This document shows, in pieces, positions 1-7,545 of a stretch of DNA of 45,524 bases. Position numbers and translations under genes: made by a program. The notes beneath the pieces were generated by a model. That model was not told where the DNA came from, did not search any database, and was given only the letters and a program-made list of their open reading frames with translations. Source of the DNA: a virus; the IMG/VR virus record IMGVR_UViG_3300027743_000043, positions 1-45,524 of that record. The stretch is one strand, 5' to 3'. Position 1 is the stretch's first letter. Every line of letters starts with the position of its first letter.

Positions 1-344
1 AGGTTCGTGCCGGGGACCATCATGGCCTGGCCGAGCTCCTGCAGCGAGTATCGGTATCCGATGTCGGCCATCTCAACGCCCACTTCGAACTGCGAGCGTT
101 CGACGTCTGCGATGTGGATGTCCTTCGCGAGGTGGTGGAACCATCCCGCCTTGCCGACCTTGTCGCTCGAGAAGTACGTGATCGACTTGGCCCACTCGTT
201 GGCTGCCGTGTCGACCGGGATGAGCGTCGGATACTGTATCTCCGGATACTGGACCTCGACGACTTGGGGTTCGATGTAAGACGTCTGCGACACCAGGAAG
301 CCGAGGGCCTGCTGTGCCGCATCCGCCGAGTAGATATTGAACAT
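1..344 (-). CDS. Major capsid protein, N-terminal part (DUF2184 type)
   Basis: This is a partial gene: from an ATG at 344 it stays open for 114 codons to the left window edge. The translated segments (for example IPVDTAANEWAKSITYFS and MADIGYRYSLQELGQAMM) match what I know of the N-terminus of DUF2184 major capsid proteins, the HK97-fold shell subunit. GGAG lies 7 bases before the ATG, inside the leader CCAACCGGAG that is shared with the decoration gene upstream. The gene order protease/scaffold, decoration, capsid supports the call. The overlapping longer reading frame in this interval is Arg/Ser-rich and looks like a shadow frame. Confidence 0.85.
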   Translation of the reverse strand, partial: MFNIYSADAAQQALGFLVSQTSYIEPQVVEVQYPEIQYPTLIPVDTAANEWAKSITYFSSDKVGKAGWFHHLAKDIHIADVERSQFEVGVEMADIGYRYSLQELGQAMMVPGTN

Positions 345-423
345 TGAATGCTCCGGTTGGGGTTCTGCTTGTTTGCGGATGGCGACCAGGAGGAGCTCGC
401 GCTCCTCTCAGTCTCCGATGGGG

Positions 424-912
424 TCAGACGCCGTCGTTCTTCTCGAGGCCAGGGAAGTAGGCGATCGCACGCCCGTTCACCAAGGCACTGGTCTCCCAGC
501 GGGCACCCTTGAGCGGACCGACGCCGCCGGTGTTCGAGAAGATGCCGGTGGTGCCGTCGAAGTGGACGGGGTCGCCAGCGTTGACCGCGACTGCAGGCTC
601 GAGCCACATCATGCCGCGGCGGAGGACGCCGACGTTCTGATAGCGCTCGTACTTGTCGGGGTCGGTGGCGTAGGAGTTACGCATCGTGATGTCGCGGATG
701 GACGCGCCGCGATAGAGGGCCAAGTCACCGCCGAGGATGACTGCGTTGTCGCCGAACGTGGCGATGGTCCCGCGGCTGACTGCCCGCCCGAACGGGATGC
801 CCGTCTCGGGTTCGCAGTTCCCGGTGAACGCATCGGTCACGTCGTAGGAGCCGTGAACCGTACCCGGACCAGGCGGGCGAATGGTCTCGACGTATTCAGT
901 CTGGATGGGCAT
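424..912 (-). CDS. Structural cement (decoration) protein, Gp24-like
   Basis: A 162-aa protein beginning MPIQTEYVETIRP, with an IPFGRAV step near residue 40 and a late segment VGPLKGARWETSALVNGRA. Size, composition (Gly/Val/Ala-rich, beta-like, few Lys) and position just before the major capsid gene match phage structural cement proteins, which sit on the outside of the shell and brace capsomers. The start is ATG at 912 with CCGGAG about 8 bases upstream. The exact family is inferred from pattern and context, so a generic head protein is the alternative. Confidence 0.7.
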   Translation of the reverse strand: MPIQTEYVETIRPPGPGTVHGSYDVTDAFTGNCEPETGIPFGRAVSRGTIATFGDNAVILGGDLALYRGASIRDITMRNSYATDPDKYERYQNVGVLRRGMMWLEPAVAVNAGDPVHFDGTTGIFSNTGGVGPLKGARWETSALVNGRAIAYFPGLEKNDGV

Positions 913-1002
913 TATAGATTTCTCCGGTTGGATTTGTCTTGGTAGTTCTTCGGAGCCATCACCCGTCAGCCGAAGCTGACGAGATCAAGCCGCCGGTCTT
1001 GT

Positions 1003-1623
1003 TCAGGCAGTTCCCTGCGGTGTCTTCCAAGCGTTCTGCATGCGGTTGTTGTAGTCGCTGTAGGACTTCTCTGCAGCCGCCCGGTCGCCCAGGACCGGCT
1101 GGCTGCCGCCGGTGAAGGCCGCCCTGGCGACATCGACTGCGCGGTTGGTGTCGACCGCCTTGACGCTTGCCGTGAGGGTGGCAAACGACGTGGCAACCTG
1201 CTCGTCGGTCCAGCCCTTGGCGACATCCTTGAGCGCGTGGTCGACGACCTGCCGGCGGATCTCCCCGTCGGTCTTGCCGTCCACCACCAGCTTGTCGCCG
1301 AGGATTGCAGCGGCCTTGCCCATGCAGATCGTGCGGTCGGCAACGAGCTGATCGAGCTGCTGCGGGGTCAGCTTGGCGCTGTCGAGCTGGCTCTTCAGCG
1401 TTGCGTTCTCCGCCGTTAGGGTGTCCTTGTCCTTCGACAGGGTGGTGACCTGGGCAGTCATGTCGGTGACCTGCTTGTTCAGGCTATCCGACACGCTCTT
1501 GTGCGTGGCCTCGAGCGCCTTCACCTGGTTGGCGGCGTTGTCGAGGGCGCGCTGCACGACTTGGATCGTCGTGTCGGTCATCTCGCAGGTGATGCCGTCC
1601 ACGGTCATTGTGCGCAGGTTCAT
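1003..1623 (-). CDS. Nested in-frame scaffold protein (internal start in the protease gene)
   Basis: Inside the protease gene an ATG at 1623 (MNLRTMTVDGITC) is preceded by AACCCGGAGAGACCAA. This is a strong ribosome binding site and the same AACCSGGAG leader seen before the decoration and capsid genes. Translation from here gives 206 aa containing only the coiled-coil and C-terminal part, without protease residues. In lambda (C and Nu3) and many other phages, the scaffold is made this way from the 3' part of the protease gene. The internal start is seen in the sequence; its use is inferred. Confidence 0.55.
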   Translation of the reverse strand: MNLRTMTVDGITCEMTDTTIQVVQRALDNAANQVKALEATHKSVSDSLNKQVTDMTAQVTTLSKDKDTLTAENATLKSQLDSAKLTPQQLDQLVADRTICMGKAAAILGDKLVVDGKTDGEIRRQVVDHALKDVAKGWTDEQVATSFATLTASVKAVDTNRAVDVARAAFTGGSQPVLGDRAAAEKSYSDYNNRMQNAWKTPQGTA

Positions 1624-2226
1624 TTGGTCTCTCCGGGTTGGGGGTGGTTCAGGCTCAGCGTCTTCGACGCCGAATGGCAGTTCGTCCCCGACGGATAGCC
1701 TGGCTCCGCCGCGGGCCGCTTTCACGAGGGCGATGTGGTTCGCCCGGATGTTGCGTTGGATGGCGTCGTAAGCCTCGCCGGTCGGCGTGGTGCCGGACGC
1801 AACCTCGATGTCGCACGAATACCCGACGGAGAGCTGTCGCTTGCCAGCCTCGATCGCCTTGACGGCGGACGAGTCCATGAACAGCATCGGGACGCGGACG
1901 TATTCTTGATCTCGGAGGACGTCGCCGTCGCTCTGGCCGACCGCGTACTCGCTCCAGTTTTCGGAGGTGACCTCGACCTTCGGGTGGTCGTTGGTCAGGG
2001 GGCGGTGGGCGAGGGACGCCATCGCGTCCTTGTGGAAGACTTCGCTCTCAGGCCGGTAGACCCGGACGACGTCCTTGTCCGCCAGCTCGCCACCAATCTC
2101 CTTGCCGAGATAGAGTTGAATGCCGGTGCGCGAAACGCGGGGAGCAGCCGCCAGATAGCCCCCGGCCTTCTTGGACATGTGGGCGGCGTCGAAGGACAGC
2201 CGGTCGTACAGGTTCAGCTTGATCAT
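1003..2226 (-). CDS. Capsid maturation protease with C-terminal scaffold region (DUF2213)
   Basis: A 407-aa protein. The start was set at ATG 2226 because AAGGAGG lies 6 bases upstream; the reading frame extends further but the extra residues look non-coding. Residues 1-180 resemble DUF2213, a head assembly protease domain. The His of HRPLTNDHP (about H81) and the Ser of RQLSVGYSCD (about S133) sit where herpes-like assembly proteases carry catalytic residues, and NHIALVKAARGGARL follows. Residues ~200-310 are predicted coiled coil (VTTLSKDKDTLTAENATLKS), as expected of a scaffold. The protein would process the procapsid core. An internal start at 1623 probably makes free scaffold (separate entry). 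The downstream neighbours are decoration and major capsid genes. Confidence 0.75.
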   Translation of the reverse strand: MIKLNLYDRLSFDAAHMSKKAGGYLAAAPRVSRTGIQLYLGKEIGGELADKDVVRVYRPESEVFHKDAMASLAHRPLTNDHPKVEVTSENWSEYAVGQSDGDVLRDQEYVRVPMLFMDSSAVKAIEAGKRQLSVGYSCDIEVASGTTPTGEAYDAIQRNIRANHIALVKAARGGARLSVGDELPFGVEDAEPEPPPTRRDQMNLRTMTVDGITCEMTDTTIQVVQRALDNAANQVKALEATHKSVSDSLNKQVTDMTAQVTTLSKDKDTLTAENATLKSQLDSAKLTPQQLDQLVADRTICMGKAAAILGDKLVVDGKTDGEIRRQVVDHALKDVAKGWTDEQVATSFATLTASVKAVDTNRAVDVARAAFTGGSQPVLGDRAAAEKSYSDYNNRMQNAWKTPQGTA

Positions 2227-2251
2227 GCAGCCTCCTTGCGGAGGCCAGGGA

Positions 2252-2986
2252 TCAGGGCCTCCAGTACCGCGAGACCCAGTAGTCTTCGCGGATGGTCTCG
2301 ACCTGCCAGGGCTTCCGTCTGCCGTTGAAGAACATGATGCAGGTCCGCTTCGAGATCTCGCGGAGCTTGCGATAGTCGACCGAGTAGGAGGCCACCGTCG
2401 GATAGGTGAAGCCGTCGCACCCTTCGAGACCAACCAGGTTCATGCTCAGCCACGACTGGTCGGAGCCGAGCCACTTCTTCTTGAACGTCTGAGCTGGGCT
2501 GGTGGCCGGGTCGAACTTGGACCAGATGAAGTCGAGGTCTCCGGCTGTGAACATCTGCAGCGAGCCGTTGAAGACCTTCGGATGGTGGGCACCCGCGCAG
2601 GCCCAGCCCATGAAGCGGAACTTCTCCGTGGACTCGATCATCGGGGTGATGTCGCGCATGATGATCGCGTCCAGGTCGATCCCCATGATGCGGTGCCCGT
2701 CCCGGATCTTCATCTGAAACTGGGTGGCCGGATCGTACAGCTTGAGCCGCCTGTAGCACGACGGCAAATTTCTTTTTGTGGCGTTGGCCAGGTCTGCACC
2801 GTCCGACCACAAGGGATGCGTCTCGCAGGCGAGACCAGTCGGATCGTCCGTGACGCAGACGATGCGATGGGGCACCTTCACGTTGGCCTGCAGAGCCTTG
2901 ACCATCGCGTTTACGTGCACAGCGGAGTAGGTCGCTCGGACTGGGTTCTTCCAGTCGGTCCACTTCCAGAGGACTATGTGCAGCAT
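2252..2986 (-). CDS. Glycosyltransferase-like protein 1 (GT-A fold, DxD)
   Basis: A 244-aa protein starting MLHIVLWKWTDWKNPV; its ATG overlaps the upstream stop as TGATG. It begins with a beta strand plus VPHRIVCVTDDP, then GIDLDAIIMRDI, with D104-x-D106 as the likely metal/nucleotide-sugar site. CFNG-like acceptor-side elements (KVFNGSLQMFTAG) follow. This is the pattern of small GT-A glycosyltransferases found in phages and capsule loci. It ends 26 bases before the capsid protease start. Donor and acceptor cannot be read from sequence. It is the last gene of a three-transferase run. Confidence 0.65.
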   Translation of the reverse strand: MLHIVLWKWTDWKNPVRATYSAVHVNAMVKALQANVKVPHRIVCVTDDPTGLACETHPLWSDGADLANATKRNLPSCYRRLKLYDPATQFQMKIRDGHRIMGIDLDAIIMRDITPMIESTEKFRFMGWACAGAHHPKVFNGSLQMFTAGDLDFIWSKFDPATSPAQTFKKKWLGSDQSWLSMNLVGLEGCDGFTYPTVASYSVDYRKLREISKRTCIMFFNGRRKPWQVETIREDYWVSRYWRP

Positions 2987-3711
2987 CAGAGGACCCGCAC
3001 CCACTCGAAGCGAACAGGATTGACAGCGCGATACGGACCAGAGCCGATCTTGGCGCGGAGGACAGGGTTGCGGCGAGCGTGCCACTGCGTGTCCTTGCGT
3101 CCCCAATCCTTGGTGTTGGCGTCGAAGATGTCATCGGCCCGGAAGACTATCGTCGAAAACGCCTTGGTCGGCATTTCGATGAGGCCGGCGCCCTTAGCGC
3201 AGCGGCGGAAGTTTCCGTCTGACCCGTAGTGCCCAGCGAAGTCTTCGTCGTACCCGCCCATCGACCAGAAGTCTTCAGCTCGCATCAGGTAGCTGTTCGG
3301 ATGCGGCCGTTCGAGCGAGGTACCGTTCGTGAGCACCTGGTTCGGCATGTAATATGTTCCCGATCGGACGTCCATCTGGAAAATACTCAGGAGCTGGTCC
3401 CGCGGGACCAGGTGATCCATGTCCGTCAGGAACGCCCACTCGGTCTCAACGTTCTGCATTGCCAGGTTGCGAGCCCCGTCCTGGTTCCAAGGAATGTTGG
3501 GCACCACCCGGTAGAGTTTGGTTCCTATAGGGCTTTGCTGCCCCCACTGCCAGATCGCCGTAGCGGCATCCCACCGGGGGCTCCCGTCGTCCACCAGCAC
3601 GACCTTCACCCGATCCTGGAGCACCGGAGGGTAGGCTGCCCACTCGTCCAGGTGACGCTTCAGCATGTTGGGGTTGTCGTAGTAGGCCAGCACCAGGGTC
3701 AGGTCCTTCAT
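2986..3711 (-). CDS. Glycosyltransferase family 2-like protein
   Basis: A 241-aa protein. It opens MKDLTLVLAYYDNPNML and has the GT2 nucleotide-binding motif VVLVDDGSP (D41-D42), a GARNLAMQN helix, the metal motif FLTDMDHLVP (D97-x-D99) and a late GGYDEDFAGHYGSDGNFRR segment resembling the GT2 acceptor/base region. No membrane segment is visible, so it is probably a soluble cytoplasmic enzyme. Start ATGA overlaps the stop of the upstream transferase and its own stop overlaps the next start, so the three are co-translated. Confidence 0.75.
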   Translation of the reverse strand: MKDLTLVLAYYDNPNMLKRHLDEWAAYPPVLQDRVKVVLVDDGSPRWDAATAIWQWGQQSPIGTKLYRVVPNIPWNQDGARNLAMQNVETEWAFLTDMDHLVPRDQLLSIFQMDVRSGTYYMPNQVLTNGTSLERPHPNSYLMRAEDFWSMGGYDEDFAGHYGSDGNFRRCAKGAGLIEMPTKAFSTIVFRADDIFDANTKDWGRKDTQWHARRNPVLRAKIGSGPYRAVNPVRFEWVRVL

Positions 3712-4439
3712 GGCTTTCCCCTGCTCGGCCAGGCGTCGCCCGTCCAGTACTTCGTTGTCAGTTCAAACCTGTCCGGAGGGTATCCAAGAGACGAGTTGGC
3801 CTCCCCGAGGGTGTGGTTGACCAGGCACGGGACCCGCCAGAACATCGTCAGCCCGATCGCCTGGAAGCACGCGGAGACGATGCCGTCCACGTTCTTGTCC
3901 CAGTGCTTCGGCCCCTCCAGGTAGTTGTGGAGCTCAGCCGAGTCGAGCAGCGCATGCGCGGACGCACGCGACAGGACCAGGCACTGGGCTCCCCACATCT
4001 TGAAGCCAATCTGCATCCCATGCGAGTGGATGCCGTCCCGGAGTCTGCTGGTGCTCTCAGCCTTCTCGCACATCTTGGACATCCGGATGGGCAGGTACAG
4101 CGAGAGGCAGCCGAACCCCTCCCAGGTCTGGATGTTGAACAGGTCGTCGCGCAGAGCCCTGTGGGAGTTCTTCGCCCACAGGATGTCGTCCTCGCACACC
4201 ATGAGGAACGGCTCCTGGGTAATTTCGACCAGGGTCCGCAGAGCCTTGAGCCAGTTGCGCAGGTTCCCCAGGAGCGGCACGTTTCTGCGAACGTACATGT
4301 TCTCGTCGAGCCGGCAGTCGACGGAGCCGTCGGAGAAGATGCGGATGTCCTGGTCGAAGCCCGCATCCCGCATCGAGGCGAGCGACCGCTCCAGCGTCAG
4401 GACTGGCCGGGGCGCAGTGATGTAGGCGATCGCTATCAT
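3708..4439 (-). CDS. Glycosyltransferase-like protein 3
   Basis: A 243-aa protein. The N-terminus MIAIAYITAPRPVLTLERSL, an IFSDGS strand end and PFLMVCEDDILWAKN (E83-D84-D85) match a GT-A Rossmann-like core with an acidic metal site. LGNLRNWLKAL between them resembles the helix of GT25/GT2-type phage transferases. The later GFKMWGAQCLVLSRASAHALL is typical of transferases acting on surface sugars. Four-base overlaps occur at both ends. The family is less clear than for its neighbour, and no acceptor can be named. Confidence 0.6.
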   Translation of the reverse strand: MIAIAYITAPRPVLTLERSLASMRDAGFDQDIRIFSDGSVDCRLDENMYVRRNVPLLGNLRNWLKALRTLVEITQEPFLMVCEDDILWAKNSHRALRDDLFNIQTWEGFGCLSLYLPIRMSKMCEKAESTSRLRDGIHSHGMQIGFKMWGAQCLVLSRASAHALLDSAELHNYLEGPKHWDKNVDGIVSACFQAIGLTMFWRVPCLVNHTLGEANSSLGYPPDRFELTTKYWTGDAWPSRGKP

Positions 4440-4579
4440 GAGTCATCGCCAAACCGGGCCAGCAGCGTCCGCCACAGGAGCTCCCACTGGCTCCGGCTCG
4501 TCCACGAGGGCCTGTCGATCCGGCACCCCTCGAAGACGACGTAGTCCAGATAGATGTCGACCGACGGGCGATCGGTCAC
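4436..4579 (-). CDS. Small unknown protein in the sugar cassette
   Basis: A 47-aa gene too short for ordinary calling. GTG at 4579 overlaps the methyltransferase stop (GTGA), and its TGA overlaps the next start (ATGA), so it exactly fills the gap between two coupled genes. The product starts VTDRPSVDIYLDYVVFEG and has a Trp-rich middle (RPSWTSRSQWELLWRTLLA). No family recognised. The perfect fit in the overlap chain is the main evidence. Confidence 0.6.
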   Translation of the reverse strand: MTDRPSVDIYLDYVVFEGCRIDRPSWTSRSQWELLWRTLLARFGDDS

Positions 4580-5166
4580 AGCTGGACCCACCAGTGGGCG
4601 ACAGACATGAGGTAGTCCTTGGTGGGGCGCTTCACCTCAGCCTGCACCCGATCGCCGAACGCTTCGTGGACGGCCTTGTGCACCCCAGGCCACAGGTAGT
4701 CGTCGCCGGACATGACCGCCCCATCCCTCATCAGGGGCAGGTAGTCGGCGATGTCCTGCTGCACGGCTTCGTAGGTGTGCAGCCCGTCGATCATGATGTA
4801 GTCGATGGACTTCGGCTCGAACAGGACCCGCGCGTCGTGGGAGTACAGCCGGTGGGGCATGATCACAGAGCTGACCGGCTTGGTGTTATCGTTGAAGACC
4901 TCGAGGGCATCCCTGCCCCTCAGGAGGGCAAAAAACTCGGTGTGCTTCAGATCGCCCCCGCCGTCGGTCCAGGGGTCGATGCAGTGCAGGGTGATGGGCT
5001 TGCCGGAGTTCAGGATCTCCACAGCCATGAACGCCGCCGACCGCCCCATCCACGATCCTATCTCCACGAAGGTGGAGGGTCGGTCCTGCGGGGCGCGCTG
5101 CACGGCGTCGACGTAGAGCTGGATGAACGACGCCCATCCGTGAATGCTCTTGTAAAAGTGTTCCAT
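4576..5166 (-). CDS. Class I SAM-dependent methyltransferase
   Basis: A 196-aa protein from ATG 5166 (a GTG one codon earlier overlaps the upstream stop as GTGA and is equally possible). The SAM-binding motif I is STFVEIGSWMGRSAAFMA, followed by LHCIDPWTDGGG (acidic end of strand 2), then DYIMIDGLHTYEAVQQDI and GAVMSGDDYLWPGV. These are the signature of the Methyltransf_24 / macrocin-O-methyltransferase-like group, which often methylate sugars. Placement between transferase genes suggests O-methylation of a glycan, but DNA or protein targets are not excluded. Confidence 0.8.
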   Translation of the reverse strand: MEHFYKSIHGWASFIQLYVDAVQRAPQDRPSTFVEIGSWMGRSAAFMAVEILNSGKPITLHCIDPWTDGGGDLKHTEFFALLRGRDALEVFNDNTKPVSSVIMPHRLYSHDARVLFEPKSIDYIMIDGLHTYEAVQQDIADYLPLMRDGAVMSGDDYLWPGVHKAVHEAFGDRVQAEVKRPTKDYLMSVAHWWVQL

Positions 5167-5399
5167 CACTGCGGATGTCCTTTGTTCAGGTTGGGGCGAG
5201 CGAGGAGGTCGTCGGCGTCAGAGAGGCCCGCCTTGATCACTCGCCTGAGGTCGAACGGCCAGGTCAGGACGGCGAAGATGCTGGTCTGCCTGTCCTCCAG
5301 GAAGAAGCGGTTCAACGGCTCAGCCAGCAAGAGAACGTAGACCCCAGTCAAGAGATAGCACGTCACCACGCCGAGGATGAAGTAAGCTGCGTATTCCAT
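5166..5399 (-). CDS. Small single-span membrane protein
   Basis: A 77-aa protein. AAAGGA lies 6 bases before ATG 5399 (MEYAAYFILGVV); an ATG two codons earlier is too close to that site. Residues ~3-24 form one hydrophobic membrane segment (YFILGVVTCYLLTGVYVLLL), followed by a charged tail. Unknown family. Location between the ATP-grasp and methyltransferase genes suggests a membrane partner of the sugar cassette; a lysis role is less likely because lysis genes are not nearby. Confidence 0.65.
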   Translation of the reverse strand: MEYAAYFILGVVTCYLLTGVYVLLLAEPLNRFFLEDRQTSIFAVLTWPFDLRRVIKAGLSDADDLLARPNLNKGHPQ

Positions 5400-5412
5400 C
5401 TGCATTCCTTTC

Positions 5413-6315
5413 TTACGAGTCGAAGGTGCCTTGCTCAATCTCGTTGACCAGGACCGCCCAGGCGTCCCGGCCAACCTTTCCCGTTGGCTTCCATTCACCA
5501 TCTGTTCTGGCGAAGAACGCGCAGTCGACGTAGCCGCCCATCGTCCATCCGACGGTGGTCTCGAGGATGTACCAGCGAGTCTCGTCGCGAACCATGTCGA
5601 CGGCCGCCCACTTCATCCGCTCGACCTCGAAGAAGCGGTCAGAGTAGTCGAGGGCGGACCGGACCTCGTCATCTGCGTCGACGACGCTCTGGAAGTTCCG
5701 GCTGCCCGAAGCCATCGGCCTGTCCGTCCGGTTGAACCTCCGCAGGACCAGGCGCTGCCTGCCGATCCCGACGACCCGGACGTCGTGGTCGTTCTCCGGG
5801 ATGAAGCGCTGCCACAAGAGGTAGCCAAGCTGGGCCAGGTCGTAGTGCATCGGGATGCCCCGGTCGCTGAACGCCGCCCTGACCTCGGCCATCGCCTCCT
5901 GGTAGCTGTTGATCATGCGGACGTTGTTCGACGAAGCCCCCTCGGCGGACTTGGAGAGAAACGGGTACGCTGGCTCGTCGTTGTTCAGATACCCCTTCGC
6001 CGCCATCGGCGTGAAGAAGGCCTTGGTCGGCGGCATCCACCGCGCCAAGTGCCTGGCCTGCTCGAGCTTGTCGTCGTACAGAACCGACGAGCGATAGTCC
6101 GGAATGAGCGTGAGCCCGTTGTTGACGCTGAGGTTCTGCATCAGCTTCTTGTGGAGGCGGCGCAGGTTCGGATGGTGGTGCATGTGCACGAAGGCGTAGC
6201 CCCGGTCCGGCTCGACGGCAGCCTCGAACATGCGGCAGGAGATGCCCCTGCCCCCGCAGGCTTCGTGGAGCCGCTTGCCCCAGCCCTGCGGATCGTCGTA
6301 GGCCCAGACGCTCAA
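5413..6315 (-). CDS. ATP-grasp (RimK-like) ligase
   Basis: 300 aa when read from a TTG at 6315 that overlaps the preceding stop (TTGA). Upstream residues in the same frame (Gly/Arg/Pro-rich) belong to the shadow of the small membrane gene, so longer GTG starts are disfavoured. Features of ATP-grasp are YPFLSKSAEGASSNNV (nucleotide-binding Lys ~122 plus loop), LLWQRFIPENDHDVRVVGIG (~167-185), MKWAAVDMVRD (~234-244) and YILETTVGWTM (metal-binding Glu ~252). Such enzymes join an amine to an acyl phosphate. Substrate unknown; context suggests sugar, peptide or amino-acid decoration. Confidence 0.7.
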   Translation of the reverse strand: MSVWAYDDPQGWGKRLHEACGGRGISCRMFEAAVEPDRGYAFVHMHHHPNLRRLHKKLMQNLSVNNGLTLIPDYRSSVLYDDKLEQARHLARWMPPTKAFFTPMAAKGYLNNDEPAYPFLSKSAEGASSNNVRMINSYQEAMAEVRAAFSDRGIPMHYDLAQLGYLLWQRFIPENDHDVRVVGIGRQRLVLRRFNRTDRPMASGSRNFQSVVDADDEVRSALDYSDRFFEVERMKWAAVDMVRDETRWYILETTVGWTMGGYVDCAFFARTDGEWKPTGKVGRDAWAVLVNEIEQGTFDS

Positions 6316-6491
6316 CTCCTGTCCCGATGCTGCTCTTCCCAGGATGGCACCCCCAACAGGATTGCTGAGCCCGCGACCAGGAGGTGAGCTACGATCTCCC
6401 AGCCGAACGGAGTGGCGAGCACCGACACGCACAGGCACGTCGCCCCCGCCGACTGGGCGTCCAGCAGCATCCACCGATGCCATGTTGTCAC
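6312..6491 (-). CDS. Small membrane protein overlapping the ATP-grasp start
   Basis: A 59-aa gene, GTG at 6491 directly after the TGA of the Mu F-like gene and 8 bases from GGAGG. It stops inside the start of the ATP-grasp gene (TTGA). Two hydrophobic stretches (GATCLCVSVLATPFG and VAHLLVAGSAILLGV) predict one hairpin or two membrane spans, with a charged end WEEQHRDRS. The alternative frame over the same bases is Arg/Gly/Pro-rich, so this frame is the better coding candidate. Unknown function. Confidence 0.55.
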   Translation of the reverse strand: MTTWHRWMLLDAQSAGATCLCVSVLATPFGWEIVAHLLVAGSAILLGVPSWEEQHRDRS

Positions 6492-7538
6492 TCACAGGTC
6501 CTCCGTCGTGAACCGTCGGTCGCGCGCAGGCACGAACACGCATCGGCAGTGCGGGTGCGCGGGGATCAAGCTGCGGGCAACGTTGATGCGGTAGGGTCCC
6601 TCCTCGGCGATGTCTTCGCACTCCGGGCAGACCTCGTCGTCGCCGGCCGTCAGGACGTTGACGCGCTTCAGCTTCTCGATCGCCTCCTGCGCCTTCCTGA
6701 TCCTGCGGACGGTCTCGCGGTGGGGCACCGTGGTCCGGCTGACCTTCGAGCCTGCCCCCGTGTTCGGATTGAACTTCCGCTTCTTGTCCTCGAAGAACGA
6801 CACAGCGTCCTGCGCAGGGCGGCGGATCTTCCTGACCTCCGGGATGATGCCGACCTCGGTGACCCCGACGGACTCGTAGGACGACAGGCTTCCTTCGTTG
6901 AATGTCCGCATGACGATCGTGTCAGCCAGGGCGTCGATGCGGGTTCCGCCCACCTTGTCGATGCGGGAGTACATCGCCCGGAGCAGGAGGTTCGCATTCT
7001 TCTTGGACAAGATCCCGTCGGCTGCAGCCCGAACCAGGTTCTGGCTGACCGCCTCGCTGATGCCCTGCAGCTCCACAAACGCAGACTGGACGATGGTGTC
7101 CACCCTGTCCCTGTGGTTCTCCGGCGACCTGGCGACGTTCAGATCCCGCGTGTTCCTGTCCGCGAACCGCAGCCCCTTCTCGAAGGCGCGCTCAACGTAG
7201 CCTGCCAGATACCGGCCATCGTGCTCGAGGACGTTCTGGGTCAGGGCGGAGTCGACGAACTGCTGGAAGCCCATGATCTTGGCTGGCCCAGCCGTGACCA
7301 TGGCCGCGGCTGACATGCCCGAGAAGGCGGTCATGGGCTTCAGCCCGAGCGCGTCGTTGTCGATGATCTGCATCCGCAGCAGGGCGCGCAGCCGGTTCAT
7401 GCGGATGGCCATGGCCGATCGCATGGCGGAGCGAATGGTCTTGGTCCCCGACGGGTCTCGGCTGGTCGGCTTGGCGTCCGACAGGTAGGTGCAGCAGGAG
7501 CACCTGTCGTGGATGACCTCGTTCTTGTACTTCAGCAT
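6492..7538 (-). CDS. Minor head protein, Mu F / SPP1 gp7 family
   Basis: A 348-aa protein with a long helical middle typical of the Phage_Mu_F family. The C-terminal signature lies at ~300-335: VLTAGDDEVCPECEDIA then AHPHCRCVFVPA, a Cys/His cluster near the end. In SPP1 and Mu, the homologue sits with the portal and is delivered or holds DNA. Start ATG 7538 has GAGG at a good distance. In most phages it directly follows the portal gene; here fibre genes lie in between. Confidence 0.85.
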   Translation of the reverse strand: MLKYKNEVIHDRCSCCTYLSDAKPTSRDPSGTKTIRSAMRSAMAIRMNRLRALLRMQIIDNDALGLKPMTAFSGMSAAAMVTAGPAKIMGFQQFVDSALTQNVLEHDGRYLAGYVERAFEKGLRFADRNTRDLNVARSPENHRDRVDTIVQSAFVELQGISEAVSQNLVRAAADGILSKKNANLLLRAMYSRIDKVGGTRIDALADTIVMRTFNEGSLSSYESVGVTEVGIIPEVRKIRRPAQDAVSFFEDKKRKFNPNTGAGSKVSRTTVPHRETVRRIRKAQEAIEKLKRVNVLTAGDDEVCPECEDIAEEGPYRINVARSLIPAHPHCRCVFVPARDRRFTTEDL

Positions 7539-7545
7539 CGGTTCC

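Noticed and set aside
20-607. 195-codon minus frame over the capsid start
   Set aside because: Arg/Ser-rich shadow frame; the capsid frame in the same place has a clear family match and ribosome site.
6495-6621. Longer ATP-grasp starts at GTG 6495 or further upstream
   Set aside because: The added residues are Gly/Arg/Pro/Val-rich like a shadow frame, while another frame there gives a plausible membrane protein.
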